NCBI RefSeq assembly: GCF_900184965.1
Contig: NZ_FXYA01000135.1
Location: 1-64,000 of the forward strand
Reading direction: 5' to 3'
Source: Akkermansia muciniphila
Lineage (GTDB): Bacteria; Verrucomicrobiota; Verrucomicrobiia; Verrucomicrobiales; Akkermansiaceae
DNA length: 64,000 nt
The position numbers were made by a program, and so were the translations under genes. Under the pieces are notes generated by a model. That model was not told the origin of the DNA, ran no database searches, and saw only the letters and a list, made by a program, of their open reading frames with translations. Positions 17,909 to 26,882 of the stretch are shown here, one piece after another. Position 1 is the first letter of the stretch; each line of letters begins with the position of its first letter.

Positions 17909-17949
17909 GTAAGGTTAAATGAACGCGTGTGTGCAAATTTCGCGCAGGC

Positions 17950-17977
17950 GTATGATAGACCATATTTTCGCAAGAGC
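17950..17977 (-). promoter_or_regulatory. Probable infA promoter
   Basis: On the minus strand, TTGCTC (17977-17972) and TATCAT (17955-17950) are 16 nt apart. Transcription would begin near 17943, giving a leader of about 46 nt before the ATC codon. Confidence 0.5.
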
Positions 17978-18060
17978 AAGCCCTGAATGCGGAAGTTGCG
18001 CAATTAAACCGCAATTCTATGGAGAGGGACGGGAAAAAGGCCGGAAAAGAGAAAAAGTAT

Positions 18061-18089
18061 TTGACATTTACGTGAATAATCATTAGGAA
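18061..18089 (+). promoter_or_regulatory. Probable rplM-rpsI promoter
   Basis: A perfect TTGACA (18061-18066) is followed after 17 nt by TAGGAA (18084-18089), a weak -10. The leader to the rplM ATG would be about 55 nt. It is divergent from the infA promoter. Confidence 0.5.
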
Positions 18090-18150
18090 TGCGCCCCCGA
18101 ATTGGAAGATAACGGCAGGATGCCGAAAAACGAGAACGAAGAATTGAACC

Positions 18151-18579
18151 ATGAAGACCTTCTCAGCCAAACCGCAAGAAGTAGAGCGCAAATGGTATGT
18201 TATAGACGCTGCCGACAAGGTGCTCGGCCGTGTTGCCGTTGAAGCGGCTAACATTTTGCGTGGCAAGAATAAGACGATTTTTACCCCCCACGTTGATTGT
18301 GGCGATTTTGTCATTATCGTGAACGCGGACAAGGTGGTGTTGACCGGCAATAAGGAAAATGCCAAAATTTATACCCGTTTCTCCGGTTACGTCGGCGGTA
18401 AGCAGGTGGACACTCCCCGTAAAATTCGCGCTCGCCGTCCTGAACTTCTTCTGGAACTGGCTGTTAAAGGCATGGTTCCTCACACCCGCCTGGGCCGTCA
18501 GCAAATGACCAAGCTGAAGGTTTATGCCGGAGCCAGCCATCCGCATGAAGCCCAGCAGCCCACCGCCATTACTCTCTAA
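18151..18579 (+). CDS. rplM: 50S ribosomal protein L13
   Basis: The 142-residue product matches L13 throughout ([45 protein letters not shown]). L13 is an early-assembly protein of the large subunit. It heads the conserved rplM-rpsI pair, with rpsI 15 nt downstream. Confidence 0.97.
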   Translation: MKTFSAKPQEVERKWYVIDAADKVLGRVAVEAANILRGKNKTIFTPHVDCGDFVIIVNADKVVLTGNKENAKIYTRFSGYVGGKQVDTPRKIRARRPELLLELAVKGMVPHTRLGRQQMTKLKVYAGASHPHEAQQPTAITL

Positions 18580-18594
18580 TTGATTTTTCAGAAC

Positions 18595-18990
18595 ATGAGT
18601 CAGACAACCCCATACAACGCCACCGGCCGTCGTAAGACCGCCATTGCACACGCTTGGCTTACTGAAGGTTCCGGCCGCATTACCATCAACCGCCGCGGTT
18701 TTGAGGAATATCTTCCTACCGTTCAGTTGCAGAACGCTGTTCTTCAGCCCTTTCAGGTTACCAACACCATGAACAAGTTTGATGTGAACGTCGTTACCAA
18801 GGGCGGCGGGATTCACGGACAGGTGGGAGCCATTCGCATGGCGATCGCCCGTGCTCTCGTTCAGGTTGATGAAGCTTCCCGTTCCCAGCTCCGTGAATTC
18901 GGTCTTCTGACCCGTGATTCCCGCATGAAGGAACGTAAAAAGCCCGGCCGTCCTGGGGCCCGCAAGCGTTATCAGTTCTCCAAGCGTTAA
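18595..18990 (+). CDS. rpsI: 30S ribosomal protein S9
   Basis: The 131-residue product is S9: ATGRRKTAIAHAWLTEGSG at the start, GGGIHGQVGAIRMAIARAL in the middle, and the basic tail ending KKPGRPGARKRYQFSKR that reaches the P-site tRNA. An in-frame ATG exists 5 codons earlier (18580), but MSQTTPYNATGRRK fits the family better. Confidence 0.97.
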   Translation: MSQTTPYNATGRRKTAIAHAWLTEGSGRITINRRGFEEYLPTVQLQNAVLQPFQVTNTMNKFDVNVVTKGGGIHGQVGAIRMAIARALVQVDEASRSQLREFGLLTRDSRMKERKKPGRPGARKRYQFSKR

Positions 18991-19035
18991 GCTTGGCTGG
19001 TTGCGAAGGAACTGGCTTTACCATTTCTTTCTCGG

Positions 19036-19069
19036 AAAAGGAGTACTCCTTGTGGAGTGCTCCTTTTTT
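19036..19069 (+). terminator. rplM-rpsI terminator
   Basis: A 14-bp stem with one G-U pair (AAAAGGAGTACTCC at 19036-19049, GGAGTGCTCCTTTT at 19054-19067) has a 4-nt loop and runs into T residues. Confidence 0.88.
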
Positions 19070-19215
19070 GTTGCAGAAAGAACTTTGTTTTTACTGTTTT
19101 ATACGTCTTTAAACAGCCTTTTCTGGTCGGATTGCTTACGGCGGCTTCAATGATTTTCCTGCATTTGCCTGAAGGGAACAGGTTTTCCTGTACAGGAATG
19201 TCTGGCCGACGAGGG

Positions 19216-19653
19216 TTACCGATGGTATGGTGTTCCTGCCAGAATAGTATGGCAGCGGTAAATCTGTTCCAGCAGGACAACAAGCGCCAGTTCATGTTGA
19301 AGGGTGAATTTGCTCAAGGACAGGATATGGTTGCACCGGGATCGTAATTCTTCCGTATGACCGTCCGAGGCTCCGATGAGAAACGCGATGCGGCGCACGG
19401 AATGCATTTGCCAGTCCTTCGCCAGATCGACCAGCTTTTTTGTGGTCCAGAGTTCTCCGCGTTCGTCCATGGCGATGCGCAGACAGCCTTCGCTGGCTGC
19501 CAGCAGGCGTTTTGAAACGTCCTGGGAGTTTCCATCCCTGACAAGTTTGAGTTCCGTTTTGCCGAAGGGCCTGAGGCGGTTGAGATAAAATTCCACGCCT
19601 TCCTTGGCGTAGCCTAGAGAAGGCTTTCCGGCGGCCAGAATCAGGAATTGCAT
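19216..19653 (-). CDS. rlmH: 23S rRNA (pseudouridine-1915-N3)-methyltransferase
   Basis: The 145-residue SPOUT methyltransferase shows the SAM-binding knot ([16 protein letters not shown]) and the C-terminal [21 protein letters not shown] and PYHR of RlmH. It methylates pseudouridine 1915 in helix 69 on assembled ribosomes. It lies 6 nt after uvrC on the same strand and is probably co-transcribed. Confidence 0.95.
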   Translation of the reverse strand: MQFLILAAGKPSLGYAKEGVEFYLNRLRPFGKTELKLVRDGNSQDVSKRLLAASEGCLRIAMDERGELWTTKKLVDLAKDWQMHSVRRIAFLIGASDGHTEELRSRCNHILSLSKFTLQHELALVVLLEQIYRCHTILAGTPYHR

Positions 19654-19659
19654 GAGGAG

Positions 19660-21228
19660 TCAGGAGTTGGAAGATGAATTAAGGTAGTTCAGCAGGGCGC
19701 GGGCCCAGGTTTCCGAAATGCCGCGGATGGCGGCGATAGAAGCCGGATCTGCCTTTTTAATGGCAGCTACTGATTTGAATTTTTCCAGCAACAGTCTTTT
19801 TTTTGAGGCGCTCATGCCCGGTGCGTCGTCCAAGGCGCTTTCCCGCATGCGTTTGCGGTAGAGCAGTTCGTTATAGCCGTTGGCGAAGCGGTGGGCTTCG
19901 TCGCGGATGCGCTGCATGAGTTTGAGGGCTCCCGTGCTGTGAGGCAGACAAAGGGGCTGGGACTGATGGGGAAAAAATATTTCTTCCCTCTGTTTGGCCA
20001 GACCGACGATGGGCATGTCTCCCAGTCCGATTGCTTCCAAATCGGCCAGAGCGGAGGAAAGCTGCCCTTTACCTCCGTCCACCACTACCAGATCCGGAAC
20101 CTTGATGGGGGCTTTTCCTTCCGCACTGAGTTTCTTGAGCCACTGGTACAGAGTCATGTCCGCCTGACGGGAGGCTACGGCGTCGCTCTCCGCCAGAATG
20201 CGGGAGTAACGCCTCCGGATGACTTCCGACATGGAGGCGAAGTCATTTTGTCCGTCTACAGTGCGTATACGGTACCGACGGTAGGCTTTATTGTCCGGCC
20301 TGCCGTTGGTGAAGCGCACCATGGAGGCCACGATATGGTTGGAAGAGACATTGGAAATGTCAAAGCATTCCATAATGAGCGGGGGAGATTCTAATCCCAG
20401 GGCCACCCCCAGTTCCTTCATGTCTTCTTCCGGGTGAACGGTGCCGGGAAGATCGGGAGTTCCTTTTCGGAACCGCCGGGCGGGTTCCAGTACCTTGACC
20501 AGATTGTCCCGGATGTCCCGCAGGTATGCCGCGCGTTCAAAGTCCAGTTCATCGGCGGCTTCCATCATTTCCTTGGTAAGTTCGTCCAGAGCGCTTTTTT
20601 TCCCCGTTCCTTCCAGCAGACGCACCGCCTGGTCAAAGTTCCGGTTGTAATCATTGATGGAAATGCGGCCAACGCACGGAGCGGAGCAGTTGCGAATCAC
20701 ATCCGCATGGCAGTGCCTGAAGTCATGGATTCCCGGATTTTTTGTCTTGCAGGTTCGCAATCGGAAGTGCCGGTTGAGCCATTCCTGCGTGGCGTACAGA
20801 GCCTGAGAGTGGACAAAGGGGCCGAAGTAGCGCGCGCCGTCATCTTTGCGCACTCGCGCCAGCTGGAAGCGAGGCAGTTTTTCCCCCTTCGGAATTTTCA
20901 GCAGGGGGTAGCGCTTGTCGTCCTTCATCTGGATATTGTAATGTGGGCGATATTGTTTGATCAGTTTGCTTTCCAGCAGAAAAGCCTCCTGGTCATTTCT
21001 GGTTTCAAAATAATCAAATGACGCAATAGCATTAATGAGCGCTCTTGTCTTATGGTTGGAGAGTGTGGCTCCCGTAGGAGAAAAATAATTGCCCAGGCGG
21101 CGGTGGAGGTCCTTGGCTTTGCCCACGTAGATAGTATTTCCCTGGGCGTCTTTCATGATATAAACGCCTGGTTTGTGCGGAGTTTCCCTCCAGAGTTCTT
21201 TCAGGGTTGGTTGCTCGCGGTCTGCCAC
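19660..21228 (-). CDS. uvrC: Excinuclease ABC subunit C
   Basis: UvrC makes both incisions in nucleotide excision repair. Domains in order: GIY-YIG nuclease (about 15-95; GVYIMKDAQGNTIYVGKAKD), a Cys-rich segment (about 155-190), UVR/UvrB-binding motif (about 205-240), the RNase H-like nuclease (about 280-430; VDGGKGQLSSA) and a C-terminal HhH region. At 522 aa it is shorter than the ~600 aa typical form. The start is GTG (21228-21226), with CATAAT ending 6 nt before it. Confidence 0.94.
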   Translation of the reverse strand: MADREQPTLKELWRETPHKPGVYIMKDAQGNTIYVGKAKDLHRRLGNYFSPTGATLSNHKTRALINAIASFDYFETRNDQEAFLLESKLIKQYRPHYNIQMKDDKRYPLLKIPKGEKLPRFQLARVRKDDGARYFGPFVHSQALYATQEWLNRHFRLRTCKTKNPGIHDFRHCHADVIRNCSAPCVGRISINDYNRNFDQAVRLLEGTGKKSALDELTKEMMEAADELDFERAAYLRDIRDNLVKVLEPARRFRKGTPDLPGTVHPEEDMKELGVALGLESPPLIMECFDISNVSSNHIVASMVRFTNGRPDNKAYRRYRIRTVDGQNDFASMSEVIRRRYSRILAESDAVASRQADMTLYQWLKKLSAEGKAPIKVPDLVVVDGGKGQLSSALADLEAIGLGDMPIVGLAKQREEIFFPHQSQPLCLPHSTGALKLMQRIRDEAHRFANGYNELLYRKRMRESALDDAPGMSASKKRLLLEKFKSVAAIKKADPASIAAIRGISETWARALLNYLNSSSNS

Positions 21229-21295
21229 GCAGACATTATGCCATATGAGGCAAAAAATGGAACTGCGGAAACGTACTGTATTACGGCTACTTGTC

Positions 21296-21323
21296 TTGCC
21301 TAGGAAAACTTCTTCTGTATAAT
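21296..21323 (+). promoter_or_regulatory. exbB promoter
   Basis: TTGCCT (21296-21301) and a perfect TATAAT (21318-21323) are separated by 16 nt. The start site would be near 21329-21330, exactly where a 4-codon mini-frame begins. Confidence 0.6.
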
Positions 21324-21328
21324 CCTCT

Positions 21329-21343
21329 ATGTCTTTTGTATGA
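21329..21343 (+). promoter_or_regulatory. Four-codon upstream reading frame overlapping the exbB start
   Basis: ATG TCT TTT GTA TGA begins 5 nt after the TATAAT box and its stop shares ATGA with the exbB start at 21340. The arrangement would let a leaderless ribosome re-initiate on exbB. It could be chance; there is no other evidence. Confidence 0.35.
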
Positions 21344-22122
21344 ACCCTGTACCGTTTACCACGCTGGCCGCCGCCATGGATTTTGTGGTGGGAGATAGAA
21401 ATTATCCCCTTTCCGAGCTGTTCATGAAAGGCGGTTTCATCATGTGGCCGCTGCTTCTGTTATCCATCGCCGGAGTGGTGGTGCTGGTCATGTGCTGCTT
21501 TTCTACCCGTGCTGCCGCCGTTTTGCCTACCAAATTGGTGGAACAGGCGGAATCTTTCATCCGCAAGCGGGATTACACGGGGCTTTCCATCCTCTGTAAG
21601 AATGGAGATTCCTGTTACGCCCGCGTGATGTTGACTGTAGCCAACTTCATGTTGCGCAACCCCTCCGCCCAGTTTGAGGAGGTGAGGGAGATAGCCTCTG
21701 CGGAAGGAGGACGGCAGGCGGGGTTCCTAAGCCGCCAGATTTCCTGGCTGTCGGATATTGGCGCCGTAGCTCCCATGCTGGGGCTGTTGGGGACCGTGGT
21801 CGGGATGATGAAAACCTTTTTTGAGATTGCCAACGGTGATTTTTCCGGGGGCAAGCAACGTATTGACATGGCGGGCGGCGTGGCGGAAGCCTTGATTACG
21901 ACGGCGGGCGGCCTGATGCTTGGCATTCCCGCCATCCTGGCTTATGTATATTTCCGCAGCCGTGTGCATAAACGGGTGGGTGACCTGGAAGCCGCCGTCA
22001 CGCACAGCGTTTCCGTAGTTGCCACCCAGCTTCAGAAGCCGCGAGCCGGCGCTTTTCATGAAGAGGAGCTCCCCAAAGTTCCCGTAGACCCCACTTCCCT
22101 GCGCGATGTGCGCGGGCTCTAG
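21340..22122 (+). CDS. exbB: ExbB/TolQ/MotA-family proton channel protein
   Basis: The 260-residue protein has three membrane segments (about 28-48, 145-165 and 186-208). The second and third are separated by a short periplasmic turn, as in ExbB. Family stretches include MLGLLGTVVGMMKTFFEIA and GGVAEALITTAGGLMLGIPA. ExbB forms the pentameric stator that powers TonB or TolA-type proteins. exbD follows after 39 nt. Confidence 0.92.
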   Translation: MNPVPFTTLAAAMDFVVGDRNYPLSELFMKGGFIMWPLLLLSIAGVVVLVMCCFSTRAAAVLPTKLVEQAESFIRKRDYTGLSILCKNGDSCYARVMLTVANFMLRNPSAQFEEVREIASAEGGRQAGFLSRQISWLSDIGAVAPMLGLLGTVVGMMKTFFEIANGDFSGGKQRIDMAGGVAEALITTAGGLMLGIPAILAYVYFRSRVHKRVGDLEAAVTHSVSVVATQLQKPRAGAFHEEELPKVPVDPTSLRDVRGL

Positions 22123-22161
22123 CCGGAATGCGTCTGCTTCCTCACCTCACCGGAAGAATGT

Positions 22162-22608
22162 ATGAAATTTCACTATAAAATGCCCAGTCCCATCGGGTTT
22201 CAATTGGCCCCCATGCTGGACATCGTATTTCTGCTGTTGGTGTTTTTCGTCGTAACCCAGACATTTGAGGATGATGAACCGGATCTTTCCATCAATCTTC
22301 CTTCGGCGGAGACTCCCAAGCCCGGTGAAACCGTGTCCAATGAAATTATCGTGAATATCCGTAAAGATGGTACCGTGGTAATTAACCGTCAGCCGTATAC
22401 GATGCCGCAGCTGGAAGACAAGCTTTTTTCCGTTGCCCGCTTGGACAAAACCATGCTCGTTCGTATCCGCGTGGATGAAAAGGCGGAATCCGGCGTGGTG
22501 GTACATGTGATGGACGCATGTTTGAAAGCCGGGCTGAATAACGTTTCTTTTTCCACGCGTCCTCCGGCTCCGTCTTCCATCAATGTTTCCAATTCCCAGG
22601 CTTCATGA
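22162..22608 (+). CDS. exbD: ExbD/TolR-family biopolymer transport protein
   Basis: The 148-residue product has one N-terminal membrane helix containing the expected Asp (QLAPMLDIVFLLLVFFVV) that carries protons in ExbD/TolR. The periplasmic part (about 45-148) shows TVVINRQPYTMPQLEDKL. Its stop overlaps the next gene's start by 4 nt (ATGA), which implies translational coupling with the TPR protein. Confidence 0.93.
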   Translation: MKFHYKMPSPIGFQLAPMLDIVFLLLVFFVVTQTFEDDEPDLSINLPSAETPKPGETVSNEIIVNIRKDGTVVINRQPYTMPQLEDKLFSVARLDKTMLVRIRVDEKAESGVVVHVMDACLKAGLNNVSFSTRPPAPSSINVSNSQAS

Positions 22609-25037
22609 AAGCGTTCTTTTTCATTAATGCAGGTTTAATAACTTTGGCGATGTTTTCCATCGCCCAGGAAAATATTCCGGATGCCGCTCCCATCGCGGAT
22701 GGTCCTCTGGTCGCCAATCCGGAGCAGGATACGCTGGATATGGCTGACATGCTGTACAAGCAGGCCCAGGCTCCGGCTACGAAGGAGAACCGGCAGGAAT
22801 ATGGGCGCCTTCTTGATTTAAGCTTGCGTAAGTATCTGGAATTTACCCAACGCTTCCCCCGGTCTGCCCAGGCTCCCCTGGCAGAGTATCGTGCTGCCAT
22901 GTGTTTGGAGGAGCTGGGCAGGAAAGATGAGGCACACGTCCTGTTCCTCAGATTGATTCAGACAGGCAGCCCCTCCCTGGTTGCCGCCTCCGCCTACCGC
23001 CTGGCGACAGACGCTTCCTCTGCCGGGGAAACGGATAAGGCCATTCAGTATTACCAGCTCGTGATTCGCAATGCGGAACAGAATGATTTGAAGGTGGACG
23101 CCCAGTATCGCATGGGGCGCCTGTTTCTTTCCAGCGGCAATCCGGAGGCTGCCGCTACCATGTTTTGCGCGGTGATGGGCAACCCGGAAGCGAATGCCAA
23201 GTTTGTTCTGGTGTCCCGGATGGGATATGCCGCCCTGTGTGCGGATACGGGACGCCTGGGAGAAGCTTATTCAGAATATCGCAAGGTGCTGGAAACGCCC
23301 GGTGTGGATAACAGGAACCGGGGAATCGCCACCCTTCAGGCCGCCATGCTGGCTACCAAACTGAAGAAGACTGCGGAAGCCCAGGGCCTCTATGAACAGC
23401 TTTTGAAGGATGAATCTTTGAAGGAGATGGCTCCGGAAGCCCGAATGGGGCTTTTTCTGGGGCTGTACAATATGGGCAAGTACAAGGAGATACTTTCCCA
23501 GCATGAGCAACAGAAGGGAATAAAGATGCCGACAAAGGACGGCCAGGTGCGTCTGTTGATGCTGCTGGGGCAGGCCGCCTATAAATTGAAAGAGTACCGG
23601 AAAGCGGCGGATTTCTTTCTGGAAGCGGAAAAGGCCGTTCCTTATACGCAGGAGGCCATGCAAGCCTCCTTTTATCGGTTGCTGTGTTATAATGAACTCA
23701 AGCAGAAGGATCTTCCCCAGCGGGCTCAGAGTTTTTTGAACCATTATGCCAAGGCTTTTCCTACCAGTGAACTGCATGATATGGTGCGCCTGATGGCTGC
23801 AGAAAGCCTGTTCAGCTCCAATCCGGCGGATGCCGCCCGGTTTTATGCCAGCATTGATTTTGACAAGGTGCCCCCGAAGATGCGTGCGGATATTTTATAT
23901 AAGAGCGCGTGGGCAATCGCTCAGGCTGGGAACAGAGGCGTGGCCGCCAAGCTGTTGACGGATTTTATCAATGATTTTCCGAAGGATCCCCGCATTTGTG
24001 AGGCATTGACATTGCGTGGAGACATGTATGCCAAGACCAAGAAGGAGGCTGAGGCGTTGATGGATTTTGACCGTGTGATTGCCCGCTGGCCGAAAGCCGA
24101 ATCCGCCGCTGCCGCATGGCAGAGGGCCGCTCAGATTTATGCGGGACGCCAGGATATGGCGAACATGGCGAAGTATTATGAAGGCCTGATTCAGAATTTT
24201 CCGAAGGCGTCTCCTGCCGCTCTTGCTGAAGCCCATTTCCTGCTGGGGCGCGCGGCGTTTGACCAGGGAGATTTCAAGTCTTCCATCAGCCATATGGCGG
24301 AGGCCAAGACGCTGGATCCCCAGAAATACGGGGAACAAGTCAATGTGCTTTCCGTCCTGTCCTATCACAAGCTCCAGGACGTGAATAAACTGAAGGAAGC
24401 CCTGGAAACCCTGCAAAAGGAAAATCCTTCCGCCGTGGCTCGTGTGCCGGATGTTATTCCCGCATGGCTGGGTCTTCAGGCTTATGGAATGAAGGATCTG
24501 GAAACGGCGGACAAGTATATGACCTGGGCTACGCAGAACGACCAGCTTCAAAATGTGAAGAAGGTGATTTGGCGCAATTTGGCGAAGGTGCGTCTGGCGC
24601 TTAGAAAGTATGACCGCGCCCTGGTGGCTTCCAACAATTTCCTGAAGGATGAGGACCAGCCTTACCGCCGTGCGGACGGCATGCTGGACAAGGCTTCCAT
24701 TCTTCTGGGACTGGGCAAGTATGCGGATGCCAGGAAGACGGCGGAAGAAGCGCTGGCTCTGGGTGTGGAAGGTCCTTTGATGGCTTCCTTGAAAATTGTT
24801 CTGGGGGATATTTCCTATGCGGAGAAAAAGTTTGATGAAGCGGCCAAGCATTACGGCGTTACGGCCGAGTTGTTTGTCAATGACGCTGAATTGAAACCCA
24901 AGGCTCTGTTCAAGGCGGCGGAAGCTTTGGACAAGGCTGGGCGCAAGTCGGAGGCTTCCCAATACCGGGCACGCCTGCAAAAGGAATTCCCGGATTGGAA
25001 ACAGGATGGAGAGCCTCTGCCTCTGGATGCACGATAA
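22605..25037 (+). CDS. Exported tetratricopeptide-repeat protein
   Basis: The 810-residue product begins with a short signal peptide (about 1-20) and is otherwise a chain of TPR-like helix pairs from about residue 50 to the end (typical units: AAYRLATDASSAGETDKAIQ, ADAQYRMGRLFLSSGNPEAA). It contains no catalytic motif. Translational coupling to exbD suggests it works with this ExbBD motor, perhaps as a periplasmic scaffold like YbgF/CpoB beside Tol genes. That role is inferred from position. Confidence 0.85.
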   Translation: MKAFFFINAGLITLAMFSIAQENIPDAAPIADGPLVANPEQDTLDMADMLYKQAQAPATKENRQEYGRLLDLSLRKYLEFTQRFPRSAQAPLAEYRAAMCLEELGRKDEAHVLFLRLIQTGSPSLVAASAYRLATDASSAGETDKAIQYYQLVIRNAEQNDLKVDAQYRMGRLFLSSGNPEAAATMFCAVMGNPEANAKFVLVSRMGYAALCADTGRLGEAYSEYRKVLETPGVDNRNRGIATLQAAMLATKLKKTAEAQGLYEQLLKDESLKEMAPEARMGLFLGLYNMGKYKEILSQHEQQKGIKMPTKDGQVRLLMLLGQAAYKLKEYRKAADFFLEAEKAVPYTQEAMQASFYRLLCYNELKQKDLPQRAQSFLNHYAKAFPTSELHDMVRLMAAESLFSSNPADAARFYASIDFDKVPPKMRADILYKSAWAIAQAGNRGVAAKLLTDFINDFPKDPRICEALTLRGDMYAKTKKEAEALMDFDRVIARWPKAESAAAAWQRAAQIYAGRQDMANMAKYYEGLIQNFPKASPAALAEAHFLLGRAAFDQGDFKSSISHMAEAKTLDPQKYGEQVNVLSVLSYHKLQDVNKLKEALETLQKENPSAVARVPDVIPAWLGLQAYGMKDLETADKYMTWATQNDQLQNVKKVIWRNLAKVRLALRKYDRALVASNNFLKDEDQPYRRADGMLDKASILLGLGKYADARKTAEEALALGVEGPLMASLKIVLGDISYAEKKFDEAAKHYGVTAELFVNDAELKPKALFKAAEALDKAGRKSEASQYRARLQKEFPDWKQDGEPLPLDAR

Positions 25038-25061
25038 GCGTTTTTAAGGATTAAACCCGGA

Positions 25062-26855
25062 ATGGAGAACAGGCGTAAAAGATGGTATGATCTGTTCGGA
25101 TTGCTGCCTCGCAATCTGGGCCGTCTGCTGTTGTGGTTCAGCCTCATTCCTATCGCTTTCATCATTGTTCTTCTCGTTTATGCATGGAGAGCGGACCAGT
25201 ATGAGCTGGACGAGGTTTTGGCGCCGTTGGAAAATTGCGCTGCATATGACCGCAACGGCCAGTGGATAGGCACCTTGACAGATCATGACCGGGTGTATGT
25301 AGCGCGCAATGAACTGCCTGATAATCTGGTGAATGCGTTCATTGCGCGGGAGGATGAAGATTTCTTCGAGCATGGCGGCATTGTATACTCTTCCATTATC
25401 CGTTCCATTTGCCGGAATCTGACTACGTTGTCCTATGCCCAGGGAGCTTCCACGATTACGATGCAGCTGGCGCGGAATTGTTATGAACTGGGGGGGAAGA
25501 CCCTGGATCGCAAGGTTCTGGAAATGGCCGTGGCCCGCCGCATTGAGGGCAAGTATTCCAAGGATGAAATTCTGACGGCTTACCTGAACCGCATTTATTT
25601 TGGCCAGCAATGCTATGGAATTGCGCAGGCGGCGGATTTGTATTTCGGCAAAAAAGTGGCGGATTTGACACTGGCGGAGTGTGCTACCCTGGCCGGGTTG
25701 GTGCGCGGACCTTCCATCTACAATCCTGTTTACAGCCCGGAGGCAGCCGTTAAAGTCCGCAATGCGACGCTGGAAAGAATGTTTGAGTGTGAATTTATTA
25801 CCCGGGAACAATTATGGCAGGCGCTCCGCGAACCGATGGCAGTGGCTGGTAAACGGGAAGCGCGGCCCGGTTCTTATCCCGTTCTGGTCGTTTCCCGGGA
25901 ATTGGGGGACCTGGATTGCTGCGATGAGCAGGAGGGAACCTCCAGCATTTTTGTCATGACCACGCTGGATTTGGAATTCCAGCGGATGGTTGAAGATGTA
26001 AGCGAGCCTATGCTGGCCGCTCTGGAATCTTCTTCCGTATGGGCGGGGCTGCCCAAAAGGGTGGATAACCAGTTGAATCATTGTGTGCAAGCGGCCATAT
26101 TGTGCGTGGATTCCCGTAAAGGGGATCTGCTGGCCGTAACAGGAGGGCGCTCCGCCCAGGACGGTCTGGACCGGTGGCAGTCCAAGGTAATGCCCGGCGA
26201 CCTGTTCACTCCCATCGTCAATTTGTGCGCCGTTGATCAGCGTAGAACCGTTATCCGCAGCAATCCGGAAGTCACTGGTCGCGGGGTAGGTTTCAATACG
26301 GTAATAGAAACGGCGCAAAAGGCCGGCTACAAAGGGGAACTTCCCCGTTCTTCGGACTTGTATACCGGCAGGTTCCGCATACCTCTCTCGCATGCCGTCA
26401 ATGCCCTGTATCTCATCGGAAATGACGGGCTCAATGTAAATATTTCCTCCGTCAGGCAGGTGGGCACCACCAAAAAGAACCTGGTGATGGTGAATGCTCC
26501 TTCTCCGGAAGAAAGCCGTCAGGAGATCCTGCCTAGGGAATCCGCCCATCTGGTGGCGTCCCTTCCTCCCTTCCGCTATGACGAACGAGCCAGGAAAACA
26601 TTCGTCAATGTCAGGCTTCCTGGGAATACGGGGCATTTTTCCGCCGTCATGGGGCGTTATTTCACGGTTTTTGTCTGGGTGGGCTTTGATTCTCCAGAGG
26701 ATGCCATCTATGAGAAGAAGGGGATTGCCGCAGCATTGGCAGCAACCTGTTCCTCCCTGGCTGGGGAAGTGTATGACCGTGCGGAGGAAGGCCGCAGAAA
26801 AGCCGTTCGGGAACGCCGGGAGCGGGAGAATTCTGCGGAACAGGGGCCCCAGTGA
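25062..26855 (+). CDS. Class A penicillin-binding-protein homologue with intact glycosyltransferase and degenerate transpeptidase
   Basis: The 597-residue protein has a membrane anchor (about 20-41) and a GT51 domain with all key motifs: AREDEDFFEHGG (95-106, Glu97 catalytic), QGASTITMQLARN (127-139), the KVLEMAVARRIE stretch and EILTAYLNRIYFGQQCYGI. It polymerises lipid II into glycan strands. In the C-terminal domain (about 295-565) the active-site SxxK reads DLFT (380-383, in PGDLFTP), and the KTG region reads RLPGNTG. It should therefore be unable to cross-link. It directly follows the TPR gene and is probably in the same operon. Confidence 0.85.
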   Translation: MENRRKRWYDLFGLLPRNLGRLLLWFSLIPIAFIIVLLVYAWRADQYELDEVLAPLENCAAYDRNGQWIGTLTDHDRVYVARNELPDNLVNAFIAREDEDFFEHGGIVYSSIIRSICRNLTTLSYAQGASTITMQLARNCYELGGKTLDRKVLEMAVARRIEGKYSKDEILTAYLNRIYFGQQCYGIAQAADLYFGKKVADLTLAECATLAGLVRGPSIYNPVYSPEAAVKVRNATLERMFECEFITREQLWQALREPMAVAGKREARPGSYPVLVVSRELGDLDCCDEQEGTSSIFVMTTLDLEFQRMVEDVSEPMLAALESSSVWAGLPKRVDNQLNHCVQAAILCVDSRKGDLLAVTGGRSAQDGLDRWQSKVMPGDLFTPIVNLCAVDQRRTVIRSNPEVTGRGVGFNTVIETAQKAGYKGELPRSSDLYTGRFRIPLSHAVNALYLIGNDGLNVNISSVRQVGTTKKNLVMVNAPSPEESRQEILPRESAHLVASLPPFRYDERARKTFVNVRLPGNTGHFSAVMGRYFTVFVWVGFDSPEDAIYEKKGIAAALAATCSSLAGEVYDRAEEGRRKAVRERRERENSAEQGPQ

Positions 26856-26882
26856 AATTCAATTTTCCATTAGTAAAGCATC

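Noticed and set aside
17470-18003. 177-codon minus-strand frame starting with ATG at 18003
   Set aside because: It reads the infA extension out of frame and ends inside the IF-1 domain. The frame joined to IF-1 has the coherent composition and the conserved C-terminus.
19185-19198. 14-nt perfect palindrome TTCCTGTACAGGAA between rpsI and rlmH
   Set aside because: It has no T run and no partner site; one short palindrome between convergent genes is not enough to call an operator.
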